NCBI GenBank assembly: GCA_001399795.1
Contig: LIHK01000021.1
Coordinates: 1-42,670 of the forward strand
Direction of reading: 5' to 3'
From: Candidatus Bathyarchaeota archaeon BA2
Lineage (GTDB): Archaea; Thermoproteota; Bathyarchaeia; Bathyarchaeales; Bathyarchaeaceae
DNA: 42,670 nt
This document shows positions 1-9,795 of the stretch, one piece after another (the first letter of the stretch is position 1; every line of letters begins with the position of its first letter). The notes below the pieces were generated by a model. It ran no database searches, was not told the DNA's origin, and saw only the letters and a program-made list of their open reading frames with translations. The position numbers and the translations under genes are program-made.

Positions 1-252
1 AAGATGCCATGGAGAGCCCTAATTGAATTAAAAAAATTAGAGCGCACTTCACCTCAATAAAAGTCATGGTTTTTTGGGCTTGATTGTGCTGGTTTTTAAT
101 GTTTTCCTTCACAACCTAAAACAAAAACTTCATAAACTGATAATAGTGGGGCTATTCATTTGGGGGTTATGATAACGATCTCCATTTTTTCTGCAGTTTT
201 TCGATTCTCAAAATGTCTTTAGTACTGTCTCATGTGGCTATTGAAAAGTGCT

Positions 253-615
253 TTATTTCCGTCTAGCTAGTTCATAGACACTTTTTGTTGCCAAAATTAT
301 TGCTGCTGGGGCGACGAATGCTGTTATGTTGAACACAATCGTGTTTATCGTGGTTCCGAGCTCTGCCACTGCCTCATTGATAACCAAGAACCAACCACCG
401 GAACTTGTAACCGTTAACGCTATTGCAGCCAAAAGAAACGGCGTAACTTCCTTCTCAGTGATGGTGGTGAAGCCTACTATAACGCCAAGAATGACTAGTG
501 CCAATGCTATCCACCCGGCACTAACATCTGTGACACTGGATGCTATTCCAGTAACGATTGCTATCAAGATGCAGACCAAGAATGCATATTCACCTAGTTT
601 TTCAAGCATCTCCAT
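253..615 (-). CDS. small ~4-TM membrane protein, unknown function
   Basis: ORF 253..651; internal ATG at 615 (MEMLEKLGEYAFLV...) preceded by AGAGGTGG; four hydrophobic segments; preceded by the same 88-bp promoter block as gvpA. Confidence 0.65.
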   Translation of the reverse strand: MEMLEKLGEYAFLVCILIAIVTGIASSVTDVSAGWIALALVILGVIVGFTTITEKEVTPFLLAAIALTVTSSGGWFLVINEAVAELGTTINTIVFNITAFVAPAAIILATKSVYELARRK

Positions 616-646
616 GTTTCCACCTCTTTTGTCATATCTGAATTTG

Positions 647-734
647 TTCAACGGGCTTCAAATATGGCGTCTTATTATTTAAGAAATATTCAAAACAACG
701 ACACCGCCTTCGTATCGAAAACCGATATATAAAA
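647..734 (-). promoter_or_regulatory. 88-bp promoter block, copy A (identical to 11676..11763 on the opposite strand)
   Basis: Base-by-base comparison: ttcaacgggcttcaaatatggcgtcttattatttaagaaatattcaaaacaacgacaccgccttcgtatcgaaaaccgatatataaaa is the exact reverse complement of 11676..11763. Confidence 0.85.
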
Positions 735-900
735 TACGTTCCAGTTCCCAGTATATTTCAAATAGCGAAACAACGTCTATACACGCTTTTTACCATGCCT
801 ACGCTCGGTACCAAAAATCGCAAGATAAAAAATATATTACACTTAATTACATACTCGGATTTCGAAACAAAATCTGTAACGGATTCCAACCAGAAAATGC

Positions 901-1494
901 GTGCGCGCAAAGAGGAGTGGTCGTTTAGTGTGGTTGACCTGCAGGGCAACTCTCGGGAGAGGGAAAAACAAGCTTCTAGTTAGAGGCACCGAGGGAGTTG
1001 AATGGGTTTTCTGTCCCGCCATCAAAAGCATAAAAAGAGACAGAGTCAGCACAGCCAGATGTCAAGGATGCAAGCACTTCATCCGCTTTGAACAAACCTA
1101 CATCTTCCAAACACACACAACAAGGAAAACACTCTCTTTTGGAACAACCACCACATCAAAAGGCACCTGCCACATTGCAAAACCATCAAGTAGATCGAGG
1201 ACCACGTATCCACACGCCACACCACTTCCTCACGTACCTAACTTGATAAAAGAAAGGGAACCGCTTATTGATATCTTTGAAGAAGAAGACCACCTAATAA
1301 TTCTAGCAGAGCTACCTAGCGTAAACGAGAAAGACGTAAACATAAAAACAGAAGAAAACACTCTAACGATAAGCGCATTTACCGCAACAAAGAAATACCT
1401 AAGAATAATCAAGCTCCCAGTCCCTGTCAAAAAAGACACAATCAAATTCACCTACAGAAACAACATTCTACAGGTGAGACTGGAAAAGCTATGA
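901..1494 (+). CDS. Hsp20/alpha-crystallin (GvpH-like) protein with Cys-containing N-terminal extension
   Basis: C-term EREPLIDIFEEEDHLIILAELPSVNEKDVNIKTEENTLTISA...YRNNILQVRLEKL is an Hsp20 domain; N-term has FCPAIKS...ARCQGCKHF; GTG start uncertain. Confidence 0.65.
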   Translation: MRAKRSGRLVWLTCRATLGRGKNKLLVRGTEGVEWVFCPAIKSIKRDRVSTARCQGCKHFIRFEQTYIFQTHTTRKTLSFGTTTTSKGTCHIAKPSSRSRTTYPHATPLPHVPNLIKEREPLIDIFEEEDHLIILAELPSVNEKDVNIKTEENTLTISAFTATKKYLRIIKLPVPVKKDTIKFTYRNNILQVRLEKL

Positions 1495-1829
1495 GCTACA
1501 AGGGGAGCTTTCTGACTGGTTTTTAAGTTGGTGATAGAGGCTGAGCGGAAGGCCTTAAAAAGAAAATTCAGTAAGATAGTTTCTGGAAGTGTTCATATTT
1601 TAGTACGTAAGGCACTAATAAAAACTCGACTTCAGCTTATTCAAGCAGCTCTGGCACGCTTCAAGGCAAAGTTGTGGCGATAGCGGAGAAATAGTAACAT
1701 TTCTGGGATTTAAATGGTTGGTAAGCACTAAATAAACAATTTAGACTACTACCACTGCAAACCTACGGCAAAACCCGTCTAGCAACTCGTCTTTGGTTAA
1801 AAACTGCCGAGGTTAATCGATTAAGTTTG

Positions 1830-2228
1830 CTATTGAAAGAGTCTTTTAATGTCCTTTACTTTGTCGAAGCCTTTGTCATTAGAGTAAATTTCTAAGATTT
1901 TTAGTCTGTACATTTGAGCCACATGCACAAGGTCAAAAAATTCTAGTTTTGGATATTGAGACTTCAAATCTTTGGCTTTGACTTCATCTTCATATGTGGT
2001 TTCATAAATGGTTAGGGTGGGGTAAGATTGCAGAATTTTGAAAAAGAAATCGATTTTGTCATCTAATTTATAATATTCGAGCCATGCGCACACTTCGGCT
2101 ACTACGAGACTTGAGGTTGCCGCCTCTTCGCCTTCCTCAATCCTTTGAAGTATAGCTTTAGCAACAGAACCAAAATTTGGATGGGCTGTCAAAACATAAA
2201 GAAAAATGTTGGTCTCTAAAAATCTCAA
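1830..2228 (-). CDS. VapC-like PIN-domain protein (toxin)
   Basis: MRFLETNIFLYVL...EVCAWLEYY...EFFDLVHVAQM...IYSNDKGFDKV; adjacent AbrB-type antitoxin. Confidence 0.8.
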   Translation of the reverse strand: MRFLETNIFLYVLTAHPNFGSVAKAILQRIEEGEEAATSSLVVAEVCAWLEYYKLDDKIDFFFKILQSYPTLTIYETTYEDEVKAKDLKSQYPKLEFFDLVHVAQMYRLKILEIYSNDKGFDKVKDIKRLFQ

Positions 2229-2233
2229 CCAAT

Positions 2234-2479
2234 CTACTCCAGCTTAGAATGTTGGGCAATGGCCTTACGCGCAACCTTCTTCGGGCTTTCCTCAACTATC
2301 CCCTTTGCCACGCCCCAAAGGGCTTCTGTAGGCTTTTGAACTGGAACCTTCGGTTTAAGGATAATTGCACCACCCTTATACTCGGCTTCCAATACGGAGC
2401 CAGCTACGATTCCAAAAGGTTTGCGCAACTCCTTGGACAACACAATCCTATACTTTTTGTCCACACTAACCTCTGTCAT
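2234..2479 (-). CDS. VapB-like AbrB/SpoVT-family antitoxin
   Basis: MTEVSVDKKYRIVLSKELRKPFGIVAGSVLEAEYKGGAIILKP; overlaps operon with PIN gene. Confidence 0.8.
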   Translation of the reverse strand: MTEVSVDKKYRIVLSKELRKPFGIVAGSVLEAEYKGGAIILKPKVPVQKPTEALWGVAKGIVEESPKKVARKAIAQHSKLE

Positions 2480-2687
2480 AATCCCACTATTAATATCCCA
2501 CTATTTTTGTGGATATAAATATTTCCCACAAGCTTTATCACCAAGCAGTTGACGGAAGAATGCATAATTTGCAGAGACCAATAATAACAATCGACGTAAA
2601 AAATCGTCAAATGAGACAAAATTCAGCTTTGAAAGTATAGCATAGACTGCAATTCTAAAATGCCATTAGCAACATGCGCAAACAGAG

Positions 2688-3314
2688 TTAATGTGCGCTA
2701 CTCGGCAACAAGCCAGACATAAGCTGGTTTATTGTCTCTGTTAACCTGCGAAGCCCCGACCCTATATCCCCTTCGGACACCTGTAATATGATTTGTGAAA
2801 CTTCTTTCCTTAGCGACGTGATTCTATGACAGTTTTCACAGTTCCAGTTTCCTTTCTCATAGTCTTCACATGAAAGAAGAACATCAGCCATCTCCATCAA
2901 TTCCCGCGCCTTAGCCGCCTTTACAGCCACATCCTCTGCCCTGTTGATTTCCTCATTTAACTGTTTAATCGCCCGTTCCATCTTTAAGTACTTAGGGCAA
3001 CTCATCCTTTGAGGGCGTCTAGCAACCCTGAAATCCTTCGGATGAATGGCTATTTCTATGCCCACGGAGTCACAGATCTTATAATATTTTCTCGCTGCGC
3101 CTAATGGGCTCTTTCTCCAGAAGCTCTCTATCAGACCCGCCCTCTGGAGAAGACCGAGGTGCTTCAGAATTGCTGGTTGTGTCACATCCAACTTCTTGGC
3201 TATCTGAGAGATGTAATGAGGCTCCTCTGAGAGAAGAGTGAGTATCCTTCTTCTAGTTTCGTTTCCAACGATTTGGAGGACCTCACCCATTGACTTCATA
3301 TTTACGCACTTCAC
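2688..3314 (-). CDS. ArsR-family winged-HTH transcriptional regulator with Cys-containing C-terminal domain
   Basis: VGNETRRRILTLLSEEPHYISQIAKKLDVTQPAILKHLGLLQRAGLIES; C-term CEDYEKGNWNCENCHRI; divergent from CDC48 gene. Confidence 0.8.
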   Translation of the reverse strand: MKCVNMKSMGEVLQIVGNETRRRILTLLSEEPHYISQIAKKLDVTQPAILKHLGLLQRAGLIESFWRKSPLGAARKYYKICDSVGIEIAIHPKDFRVARRPQRMSCPKYLKMERAIKQLNEEINRAEDVAVKAAKARELMEMADVLLSCEDYEKGNWNCENCHRITSLRKEVSQIILQVSEGDIGSGLRRLTETINQLMSGLLPSSAH

Positions 3315-3329
3315 GTGTACGTTACTACA

Positions 3330-3349
3330 AAAAGGTTTATATACCTTTT
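3330..3349. promoter_or_regulatory. palindrome AAAAGGT-ttatat-ACCTTTT in the divergent ArsR/CDC48 promoter region
   Basis: 7-bp inverted repeat around a TATA-like core between 3314 and 3393. Confidence 0.5.
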
Positions 3350-3392
3350 GTTATAAACCTAAAGTTAGCAACTCCTTAAAGGATGCTCCTAC

Positions 3393-5552
3393 ATGTCGGA
3401 ACACACAAAAAAAGCGAAGGCAAAGGTCTTAACGCTTCGTGTCGCCGAGGCCTCCCAGAGAGATTTCGGCCGAGGCATAGCCAGAATCGACCCCGAAGAT
3501 ATGAACAAAATAAGTGTGGAGACAGGCGACGTTATCCAAATAACCGGAAAGAAAAGAACAGCCGCCAAGGTCATGCCAGCCTACCCAGAAAACCGGGGCA
3601 AAGGGCTCATCCAAATCGACGGGATAATAAGAAACAACGCCTTTATCGGAATCGACGACAACGTTCGCATCGAGAAGATCGATGCTGAAAAGGCAGAAAA
3701 CGTTGTCTTAGCCCCTCTGGAGCGAGATCAGCCATGGCTTAGGGGGGAGAAGTATGGAGAGCATGTGAGGAGGCTTTTGGAAGGCTTGCCACTGGTTGAA
3801 GGAGACCGAGTGAGGCTAAGCCTTCTAGGGACAAGCGTTTCCTTTGTCGTGGCTCGTCTGAAGCCGAAGAGTACCGCTGTCATAGTGTACCCCACAACAG
3901 AAATAACGATACAAGAAAGGGCAATAGAAACTGGAAGAAGAATCGGTGTAACCTACGAAGATGTCGGTGGACTCGACGAGCAAATTCAGAGAATAAGGGA
4001 GATGATCGAGCTTCCGCTACGACATCTAGAAGTGTTTGATCGTCTGGGCATAGAGCCACCAAAAGGCGTCTTGTTACACGGCCCACCAGGCACAGGAAAA
4101 ACACTCATCGCGAAAGCCGTAGCAAACGAAACCTTCGCCACCTTCATAAGCCTTAGCGGCGCGTCGGTCCATGGCAAGTATTACGGAGAATCCGAGGCCC
4201 GCGTGAGAGAAATCTTCAACGAGGCTGAACAAAACAAACCATGCATCATCTTCATTGACGAAATCGACGCCATAGCACCAAAAAGAGAAGAAGTACATGG
4301 AGAAGTCGAAAAGAGAGTGGTTTCTCAACTGCTAGCGTTGATGGATGGGCTGGAGCCAAGGGGACAAGTGGTGGTTATCGGCGCGACGAACCGACCTAAC
4401 GCTCTCGACCCCGCGCTTAGAAGGGGAGGAAGATTCGATCGAGAAATAGAGATAGCAATACCCAACAGAGAAGGACGATTCGAAATCCTTCAAATTCACA
4501 CTAGAGGAATGCCACTCACCGGAGATGTAGACCTGCAAAAACTCGCCGATCTAACCCATGGCTTCACAGGCGCAGACATCTCAGAACTGTGCAAGGAAGC
4601 AGCCATGAAGGCATTGCGGAGAGTCCTGTCTGAAATAGATTTCGAAGCCGACTACATTCCGGTAGAAGTCCTTAACAAACTAGTGGTCACCATGGAAGAT
4701 TTCCTCGATGCCCTGAGGTTTGTAGAACCCTCCGCCATGAGGGAAGTGCTCATCGAAACACCAAACGTCACATGGAATGACGTTGGGGGTCTTAAAGAAG
4801 TGAAACAGGCACTAAGGGAAGCCATCGAATGGCCCATAAAGTACCCCGACATCTTTAACGAGGCTGGAGCAAAGCCTCCAAAGGGCATACTGCTACATGG
4901 CCCCCCAGGCTCAGGCAAAACCCTTCTAGCCAAAGCTGTGGCACATGAAAGCGAGGTAAACTTCATCAACGTTAAGGGTCCAGAACTTATGAGCAAGTTC
5001 GTAGGCGAATCCGAGAAGGGAGTAAGAGAAACCTTTAAGAGAGCAAAACAAACCGCGCCCTGCATCATCTTTTTCGACGAAGTCGATGCTCTGGCACCAA
5101 GGCGAGGAAGCGGAATCACAGACTCCCACGTTTCTGAAAGAGTCATAAGTCAGCTTCTCACGGAAATGGACGGCCTCGAGGAACTCCGCGGAGTCGTCGT
5201 TCTAGCCGCAACAAACCGAATGGACCTAATCGATCCCGCTCTGCTGAGACCTGGAAGATTCGACCAGCTTCTCTACGTCCCACCCCCAGATGAAGAGGCA
5301 AGATTAGAGATCTTCAAAATCCACACCAAGAAAAACCCTCTCGCCAAAGATGTTTCCTTGCAGAAGCTTGTTGCAGAAACCGAGGGATACATGGGATCAG
5401 ACATAGAGGCGATCTGCAGAGAGGCCACAATGCTAGCCATTAGAAACTTTCTAAACACTCGTACAAAACGAAAAGAAGCCAAAGGAAAATCCTCCCAACT
5501 TAAGGTAACTATGTCGGATTTCCGACAAGCAATCAAGAAAATCAACAAATAG
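3393..5552 (+). CDS. CDC48/VAT (p97) AAA+ ATPase, two AAA modules
   Basis: N-domain [23 protein letters not shown]; two Walker A motifs ([16 protein letters not shown]) and Walker B ([18 protein letters not shown]). Confidence 0.97.
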   Translation: MSEHTKKAKAKVLTLRVAEASQRDFGRGIARIDPEDMNKISVETGDVIQITGKKRTAAKVMPAYPENRGKGLIQIDGIIRNNAFIGIDDNVRIEKIDAEKAENVVLAPLERDQPWLRGEKYGEHVRRLLEGLPLVEGDRVRLSLLGTSVSFVVARLKPKSTAVIVYPTTEITIQERAIETGRRIGVTYEDVGGLDEQIQRIREMIELPLRHLEVFDRLGIEPPKGVLLHGPPGTGKTLIAKAVANETFATFISLSGASVHGKYYGESEARVREIFNEAEQNKPCIIFIDEIDAIAPKREEVHGEVEKRVVSQLLALMDGLEPRGQVVVIGATNRPNALDPALRRGGRFDREIEIAIPNREGRFEILQIHTRGMPLTGDVDLQKLADLTHGFTGADISELCKEAAMKALRRVLSEIDFEADYIPVEVLNKLVVTMEDFLDALRFVEPSAMREVLIETPNVTWNDVGGLKEVKQALREAIEWPIKYPDIFNEAGAKPPKGILLHGPPGSGKTLLAKAVAHESEVNFINVKGPELMSKFVGESEKGVRETFKRAKQTAPCIIFFDEVDALAPRRGSGITDSHVSERVISQLLTEMDGLEELRGVVVLAATNRMDLIDPALLRPGRFDQLLYVPPPDEEARLEIFKIHTKKNPLAKDVSLQKLVAETEGYMGSDIEAICREATMLAIRNFLNTRTKRKEAKGKSSQLKVTMSDFRQAIKKINK

Positions 5553-5572
5553 AAAGAAAGCCAAGAACAACC

Positions 5573-6526
5573 TTGGAGACTATTCCATTGAAAAAGCCAA
5601 CTGCCAAAAAAACGAAAGTCTCAAACAACCCAGAAGAAACCAAAGAATGGATCAACCGAACACTCAAAAGAATTCACAGAAAAATGATCGAGTTATTTGG
5701 CGTTGATTTCACGTACTTTAGCGACATCAAAATAATCAAACAATCAGATATTCTTAAACAACTAACCCAACGCATACAGAACAACTTCAAAGAAAACGGC
5801 GGCGTGGTATATAGCGACATCAAGTGGAAACAAATCCGTGAAAGCCTTTCAAAAAATCAAGTCACAGGCTTTTTCGAAAACTTTGCCTTTTACAACCCAG
5901 AGGATGATGTTTTGTACATGAACGAAAAAATGATAACAAACCATCCAGAAAAAATAATTCCTGTATGCACTCACGAGCTCGCAGAAAAACTCCTCTCCAC
6001 TTATCTTTCCTCACCGCTAAAAACACCCACACGCACTCTGGTCGAAGCATACATTGAAGCCAAAAAGACGGGCAATACAAGAAAACTCTATGAACTTTTG
6101 AATACACATACAGACATGGTTTTCAAAAGCGTTTTCAAAGAAGGAGTTTGTGAAGCAATAGCACTTCAAACCTTGCGTCACATAGACTCTGAAATGAAAG
6201 TAGCATCTCTAGAAAAGGAGTTACAGATAGGGCATTCAAAATGTATAGACCTGCTCTTTTACCTAGGTAACGCAAAAAAGAATGTAGAAAACGTGGAAAA
6301 AAACCAACCAGTGAATGAAAAGAAACTCATCAAAGAAATTCTCAAAATTTCTCAGATAATCAAAGGGCTTTCATATTACTTAGGCTATCCACTTGCCAAG
6401 GCTGTTATGGAAAAATATGGAATTGAGGGAGCAACATTTGCTCTAGAAAAATGCCCGCCTCTTAAAGCTCAATATTTTGCCAATCCACAAGCCTATCTAG
6501 CTCAGTTAGAAACTGAGAACGTTTAA
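5573..6526 (+). CDS. uncharacterised protein, possible catalytically altered minigluzincin-like (HELAE)
   Basis: ORF follows CDC48 immediately; VCTHELAEKLL followed later by FKEGVCEAIALQ resembles HExxH...EGxA spacing but with Glu for the second His. Confidence 0.6.
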   Translation: METIPLKKPTAKKTKVSNNPEETKEWINRTLKRIHRKMIELFGVDFTYFSDIKIIKQSDILKQLTQRIQNNFKENGGVVYSDIKWKQIRESLSKNQVTGFFENFAFYNPEDDVLYMNEKMITNHPEKIIPVCTHELAEKLLSTYLSSPLKTPTRTLVEAYIEAKKTGNTRKLYELLNTHTDMVFKSVFKEGVCEAIALQTLRHIDSEMKVASLEKELQIGHSKCIDLLFYLGNAKKNVENVEKNQPVNEKKLIKEILKISQIIKGLSYYLGYPLAKAVMEKYGIEGATFALEKCPPLKAQYFANPQAYLAQLETENV

Positions 6527-7293
6527 TGAACAAAGGAGGTGAAAAGATGGCGAAAAGAGAAAAGGGGCGAAAACTCGGGGCAGAAAAAGACTTTGAACAA
6601 CTGAAGAAAGAGATCGCGCAAAAAGGAAAAGAAATTGAACAACTGAAGAAAACGGTAGAGGAGCTGAGAACACAAATCCAAGAAAAAGAAAAAACTGGCG
6701 AGGCAGTAGAGCTAGGCAAAGTGTTCGACGACGTTTTAGGACTGCTGGATGTTGGGTTCAGCATATTTGGCACAACTGGCAAGATCAAAAGTGAAGAAGC
6801 TAGGGGCAAAGGATTATTTGGACTAATCAACGATCTAGCCAAGCTGGCAGAGAAGTCTGGGACGTACCAAAAGAGAATCAATCTCGGGAAAAAGGGAGTA
6901 ATCGACTTCCGTGTAAGGTCTGGTCCGATAAGAGGAACCTTCGCTGTAAAGCCAACGGGTAGCCTGAAGATAAGTAAGCCTAAGAAAGAAATTTCACCTA
7001 TACGTACATCGATGCCTCTGACAACTGGTTCAATAGAGGAAAGGGAACCAATCGTTGACATCTTCGAAGAAAGAGATCACATAAAAGTGATGGCTGAGCT
7101 GCCGGGCGTCGAAGAGAACGAAATAAAGTTAGACATAGAAGATGGCACTCTAACAATAAGCGCCGACACTCCAGCGAGAAAATACTACAAAAAAGTGGAG
7201 CTTCCAAGTCCGGTAAAAAAGGATGACGTTGAATCCAGCTACAGAAACGGCATTCTAGAAGTTACGTTGAGGAAAACGAAGAAAGACGCATAG
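6526..7293 (+). CDS. gvpH: GvpH-like Hsp20 gas-vesicle protein with N-terminal coiled coil
   Basis: Coiled-coil DFEQLKKEIAQKGKEIEQLKKTVEELRTQIQ, conserved mid region, C-terminal Hsp20 domain EREPIVDIFEERDHIKVMAELPGVEENEIKLDIEDGTLTISA. Confidence 0.8.
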   Translation: MNKGGEKMAKREKGRKLGAEKDFEQLKKEIAQKGKEIEQLKKTVEELRTQIQEKEKTGEAVELGKVFDDVLGLLDVGFSIFGTTGKIKSEEARGKGLFGLINDLAKLAEKSGTYQKRINLGKKGVIDFRVRSGPIRGTFAVKPTGSLKISKPKKEISPIRTSMPLTTGSIEEREPIVDIFEERDHIKVMAELPGVEENEIKLDIEDGTLTISADTPARKYYKKVELPSPVKKDDVESSYRNGILEVTLRKTKKDA

Positions 7294-7302
7294 ACAAAGC
7301 GG

Positions 7303-7641
7303 ATGGAAGTGAAGCTGTTGAATGAAAAAGTACATTTCATCCAACTTGAGAAATTAGAAGACATCATCAAGATGATGTCCGCGTCAGTGAGGGCTCCGCC
7401 GCTGCATCATAAGGAAGTCAAAAACGGACACATCTACTTTCTTCCAGCATCCTTGGCGCTAGGAAAATCAGTCATATACTTTGTCAAAGTGAAGGAGAAA
7501 GTAGAAAAGAAATATATCGTCCTTGACATGGTTCATGACAAGATTTCCTTTAGCGACGAGCTTAGCACCAAACCAAGCTTACAGCATTTCTCAATCGTGG
7601 AAGTCACTTCAGAGAACATCTTGCCCATGGACGCACTGTGA
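7303..7641 (+). CDS. hypothetical protein downstream of gvpH-like gene
   Basis: 112-aa ORF, 10 nt after the gvpH-like stop; no family recognised. Confidence 0.5.
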   Translation: MEVKLLNEKVHFIQLEKLEDIIKMMSASVRAPPLHHKEVKNGHIYFLPASLALGKSVIYFVKVKEKVEKKYIVLDMVHDKISFSDELSTKPSLQHFSIVEVTSENILPMDAL

Positions 7642-7931
7642 CCTTCGTAATAACACAAATGCAGTTAAAGAAAACAGCTAGGAAACCATGGTTGATCAGT
7701 TGATACACTTTCTATTCTTCGCGTTTTTCGGTTCTGGTAACTATTCGGGAGATAGTTTACCTTAGGGAGTACTCATATAGTCGTCGGTATCCATCTCCTT
7801 TTATAAGTTCCAACCCAAAGACTATGGTTCTCCATATAAAGATTAACCAAGAATGGTAATCTGAGTGTCAGCTCCTCTTTTTTCGAATAGTTTATTACAC
7901 GATGTCTCATACTTCTACTCATTTGACGTAG

Positions 7932-8306
7932 GTGGTCGTATTGGAAGAAGTTAGAGGTATGCAAGTGATTGAGATTTTTGTTAGAATGCTACAACGATAC
8001 GCCGAGTTGGTAGAGGATTTGGCTCAAGCACAACAGAAGCAACCGAATGCCTTTGATTTTTTCACCCGTATAAGCTCTCCTGAGTTTTCCAGAGAACTTA
8101 TCACCAGACTTGCTAAAGAAACGAACGCAAGCGAGTTTGGATTGGTATTAAAGGCATTTGTGGAACTAGGGCAAATGCCTTTGTTCTCTTGGGAGACTGT
8201 AATAAATTTGCCTTTTGAGGAAAAGATGAGAATTGTTCATAGGATCAAAGGGTTAACAAAAGAATTAGAGGAGGTTCTAAAGAGTGATGTCTCTGCCTCT
8301 ACCTGA
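7932..8306 (+). CDS. hypothetical protein
   Basis: 124-aa ORF overlapping the next gene; start uncertain; no family recognised. Confidence 0.45.
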   Translation: MVVLEEVRGMQVIEIFVRMLQRYAELVEDLAQAQQKQPNAFDFFTRISSPEFSRELITRLAKETNASEFGLVLKAFVELGQMPLFSWETVINLPFEEKMRIVHRIKGLTKELEEVLKSDVSAST

Positions 8307-8517
8307 TCTTGATGGTTTGATACGTGTCCGGAGAGTTAGTGATTCGACATGCTTGCTGGTTTCTCAGCAAACTGCAATCAAAGCAAACCTGCCAAAAATA
8401 GATGAAAAATCTTTAAGACTGGCCGAAGCTACTTTGCTTAACAAAAAATTGCGCCGAAAAGCTCCTCCAGGATGGGATAGTGCCAAAGTGATTCGAGAAT
8501 GGCGGCTGAAAAGATAG
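8284..8517 (+). CDS. putative VapB-type antitoxin
   Basis: 77-aa ORF overlapping a PIN-domain ORF by 19 nt. Confidence 0.6.
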   Translation: MMSLPLPDLDGLIRVRRVSDSTCLLVSQQTAIKANLPKIDEKSLRLAEATLLNKKLRRKAPPGWDSAKVIREWRLKR

Positions 8518-8921
8518 TAATAGATGCATCTATTATTGCAAAGTGTTTTTTAGAGGAAAAATATAGCGACAAAGCTTCAAAGCTCATGGACGCCCATACA
8601 TCTGGAAGGTTTAGACTGGTTGCACCAAGCCTCATTGTTTATGAAGTCCTTAACGCCCTAAAACGCAGTAACATTTACACCAAGGAAGAGTTGACTCTTG
8701 TGTCTCAGTCGATAAACAAGTATGACTTTGAGCTTTGGGACTTAGAGGAGGGGCTCAAGGAAGAAGTAATAAAGATAGCTGTAGGCTACGGCTTGAGTGT
8801 CTACGATGCAAGCTACATAGCCTTGGCAAGAGTATTGAACACTACATTTTTCACTGCTGATGAAGAACTGGTAAGGAGGACTAAAGACCTGAAACTTACG
8901 AAACATGTGAGAGAAGTATAA
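8499..8921 (+). CDS. VapC-like PIN-domain toxin
   Basis: VIDASIIAKCFLEEKYSDKASKLMDAH...VYDASYIALA...FFTADEEL. Confidence 0.85.
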   Translation: MAAEKIVIDASIIAKCFLEEKYSDKASKLMDAHTSGRFRLVAPSLIVYEVLNALKRSNIYTKEELTLVSQSINKYDFELWDLEEGLKEEVIKIAVGYGLSVYDASYIALARVLNTTFFTADEELVRRTKDLKLTKHVREV

Positions 8922-9513
8922 TTGTCAACGCATTAAAGTTCTGAGATGAATTTGACGGTTACTTCCCTCGCTTTTTGTGATTTCCATTTAATGATAGGTT
9001 ACCGCTTTGATTCCAACATTTTGCATGCGCTCTTCCGCTTATCACCCGAAGAGTTACCCGAACCCGTTTTCTCATATGGCTTCGTTGCAGATTTTTGCAT
9101 AACATCTTGTTAAGTTCTATAACCTCAGATGCGCTTGGGCGAACTGATGTTTCAGTATCTGACATGAACCCTGCCTCCAAGTTCTTCCACGGCTGCTCTA
9201 AGTTTCGCTATCGCTTGCATCATTTTATTGCTCACTAGTTCTTGCCAACGTTCTGAGGCATAGACAATTTTCACCTCAATTCAATGAGACATTCGTACTT
9301 TTCCCGCATTTTACAATAACTCCAGCGATCTTGGTTTGCTGGAAAAATCGTTTCTACACCTGCAACATTTAACACATATGAATTTAAAGCATTGATTCTC
9401 TATATTTTAAAGTCAGATTCTGAATCTACCTTCCATTGGTGGCTTTGTCGCCTGCGCACGCGTCGAAGCTTTGACCCTTTTTTGAACAGAATGTTGTCGA
9501 GTACTCAAAAAAT

Positions 9514-9789
9514 CTAGCAGATCGCAACTACATTTTTGGATTTTTTATTTCGTGTTTTTTCCTTCACATTTAAAAGTGTTTCAAGCGCTTTCACTTCTTT
9601 CCTAAGCACAGTCACTTCACTTTCTAACTCGCGAGCCCTCGCTTCACCCTTTTCCTTGAGGCTCCCTATCTCTGCCAAAAGACCTGCTTTTTCCTTCTCT
9701 AACGTTTCGATTTTCTTCCGCAAATTTCTTAGCAGTTCCATAAACTCCTTCTCTGTATCTTTGAGTGCGTGTATGGTGTATGTTGTCAT
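9514..9789 (-). CDS. small coiled-coil protein
   Basis: LRNLRKKIETLEKEKAGLLAEIGSLKEKGEARARELESEV; directly downstream of ParB-like gene. Confidence 0.6.
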   Translation of the reverse strand: MTTYTIHALKDTEKEFMELLRNLRKKIETLEKEKAGLLAEIGSLKEKGEARARELESEVTVLRKEVKALETLLNVKEKTRNKKSKNVVAIC

Positions 9790-9795
9790 AGCGGG

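Noticed and set aside
2480-2515. Direct repeat CCCACTATT x2 upstream of vapB (AbrB type)
   Set aside because: Short, AT-rich and only two copies; may be an antitoxin operator but not enough to call.
4652-5146. Long minus-strand ORF inside CDC48 (and similar antisense ORFs in gvpN, aroC, dnaK)
   Set aside because: Low-complexity Ser/Pro/Leu translations antisense to strongly coding genes; typical shadow ORFs.
8959-9180. 73-aa minus-strand ORF
   Set aside because: No RBS or family; probably decayed or spurious sequence.
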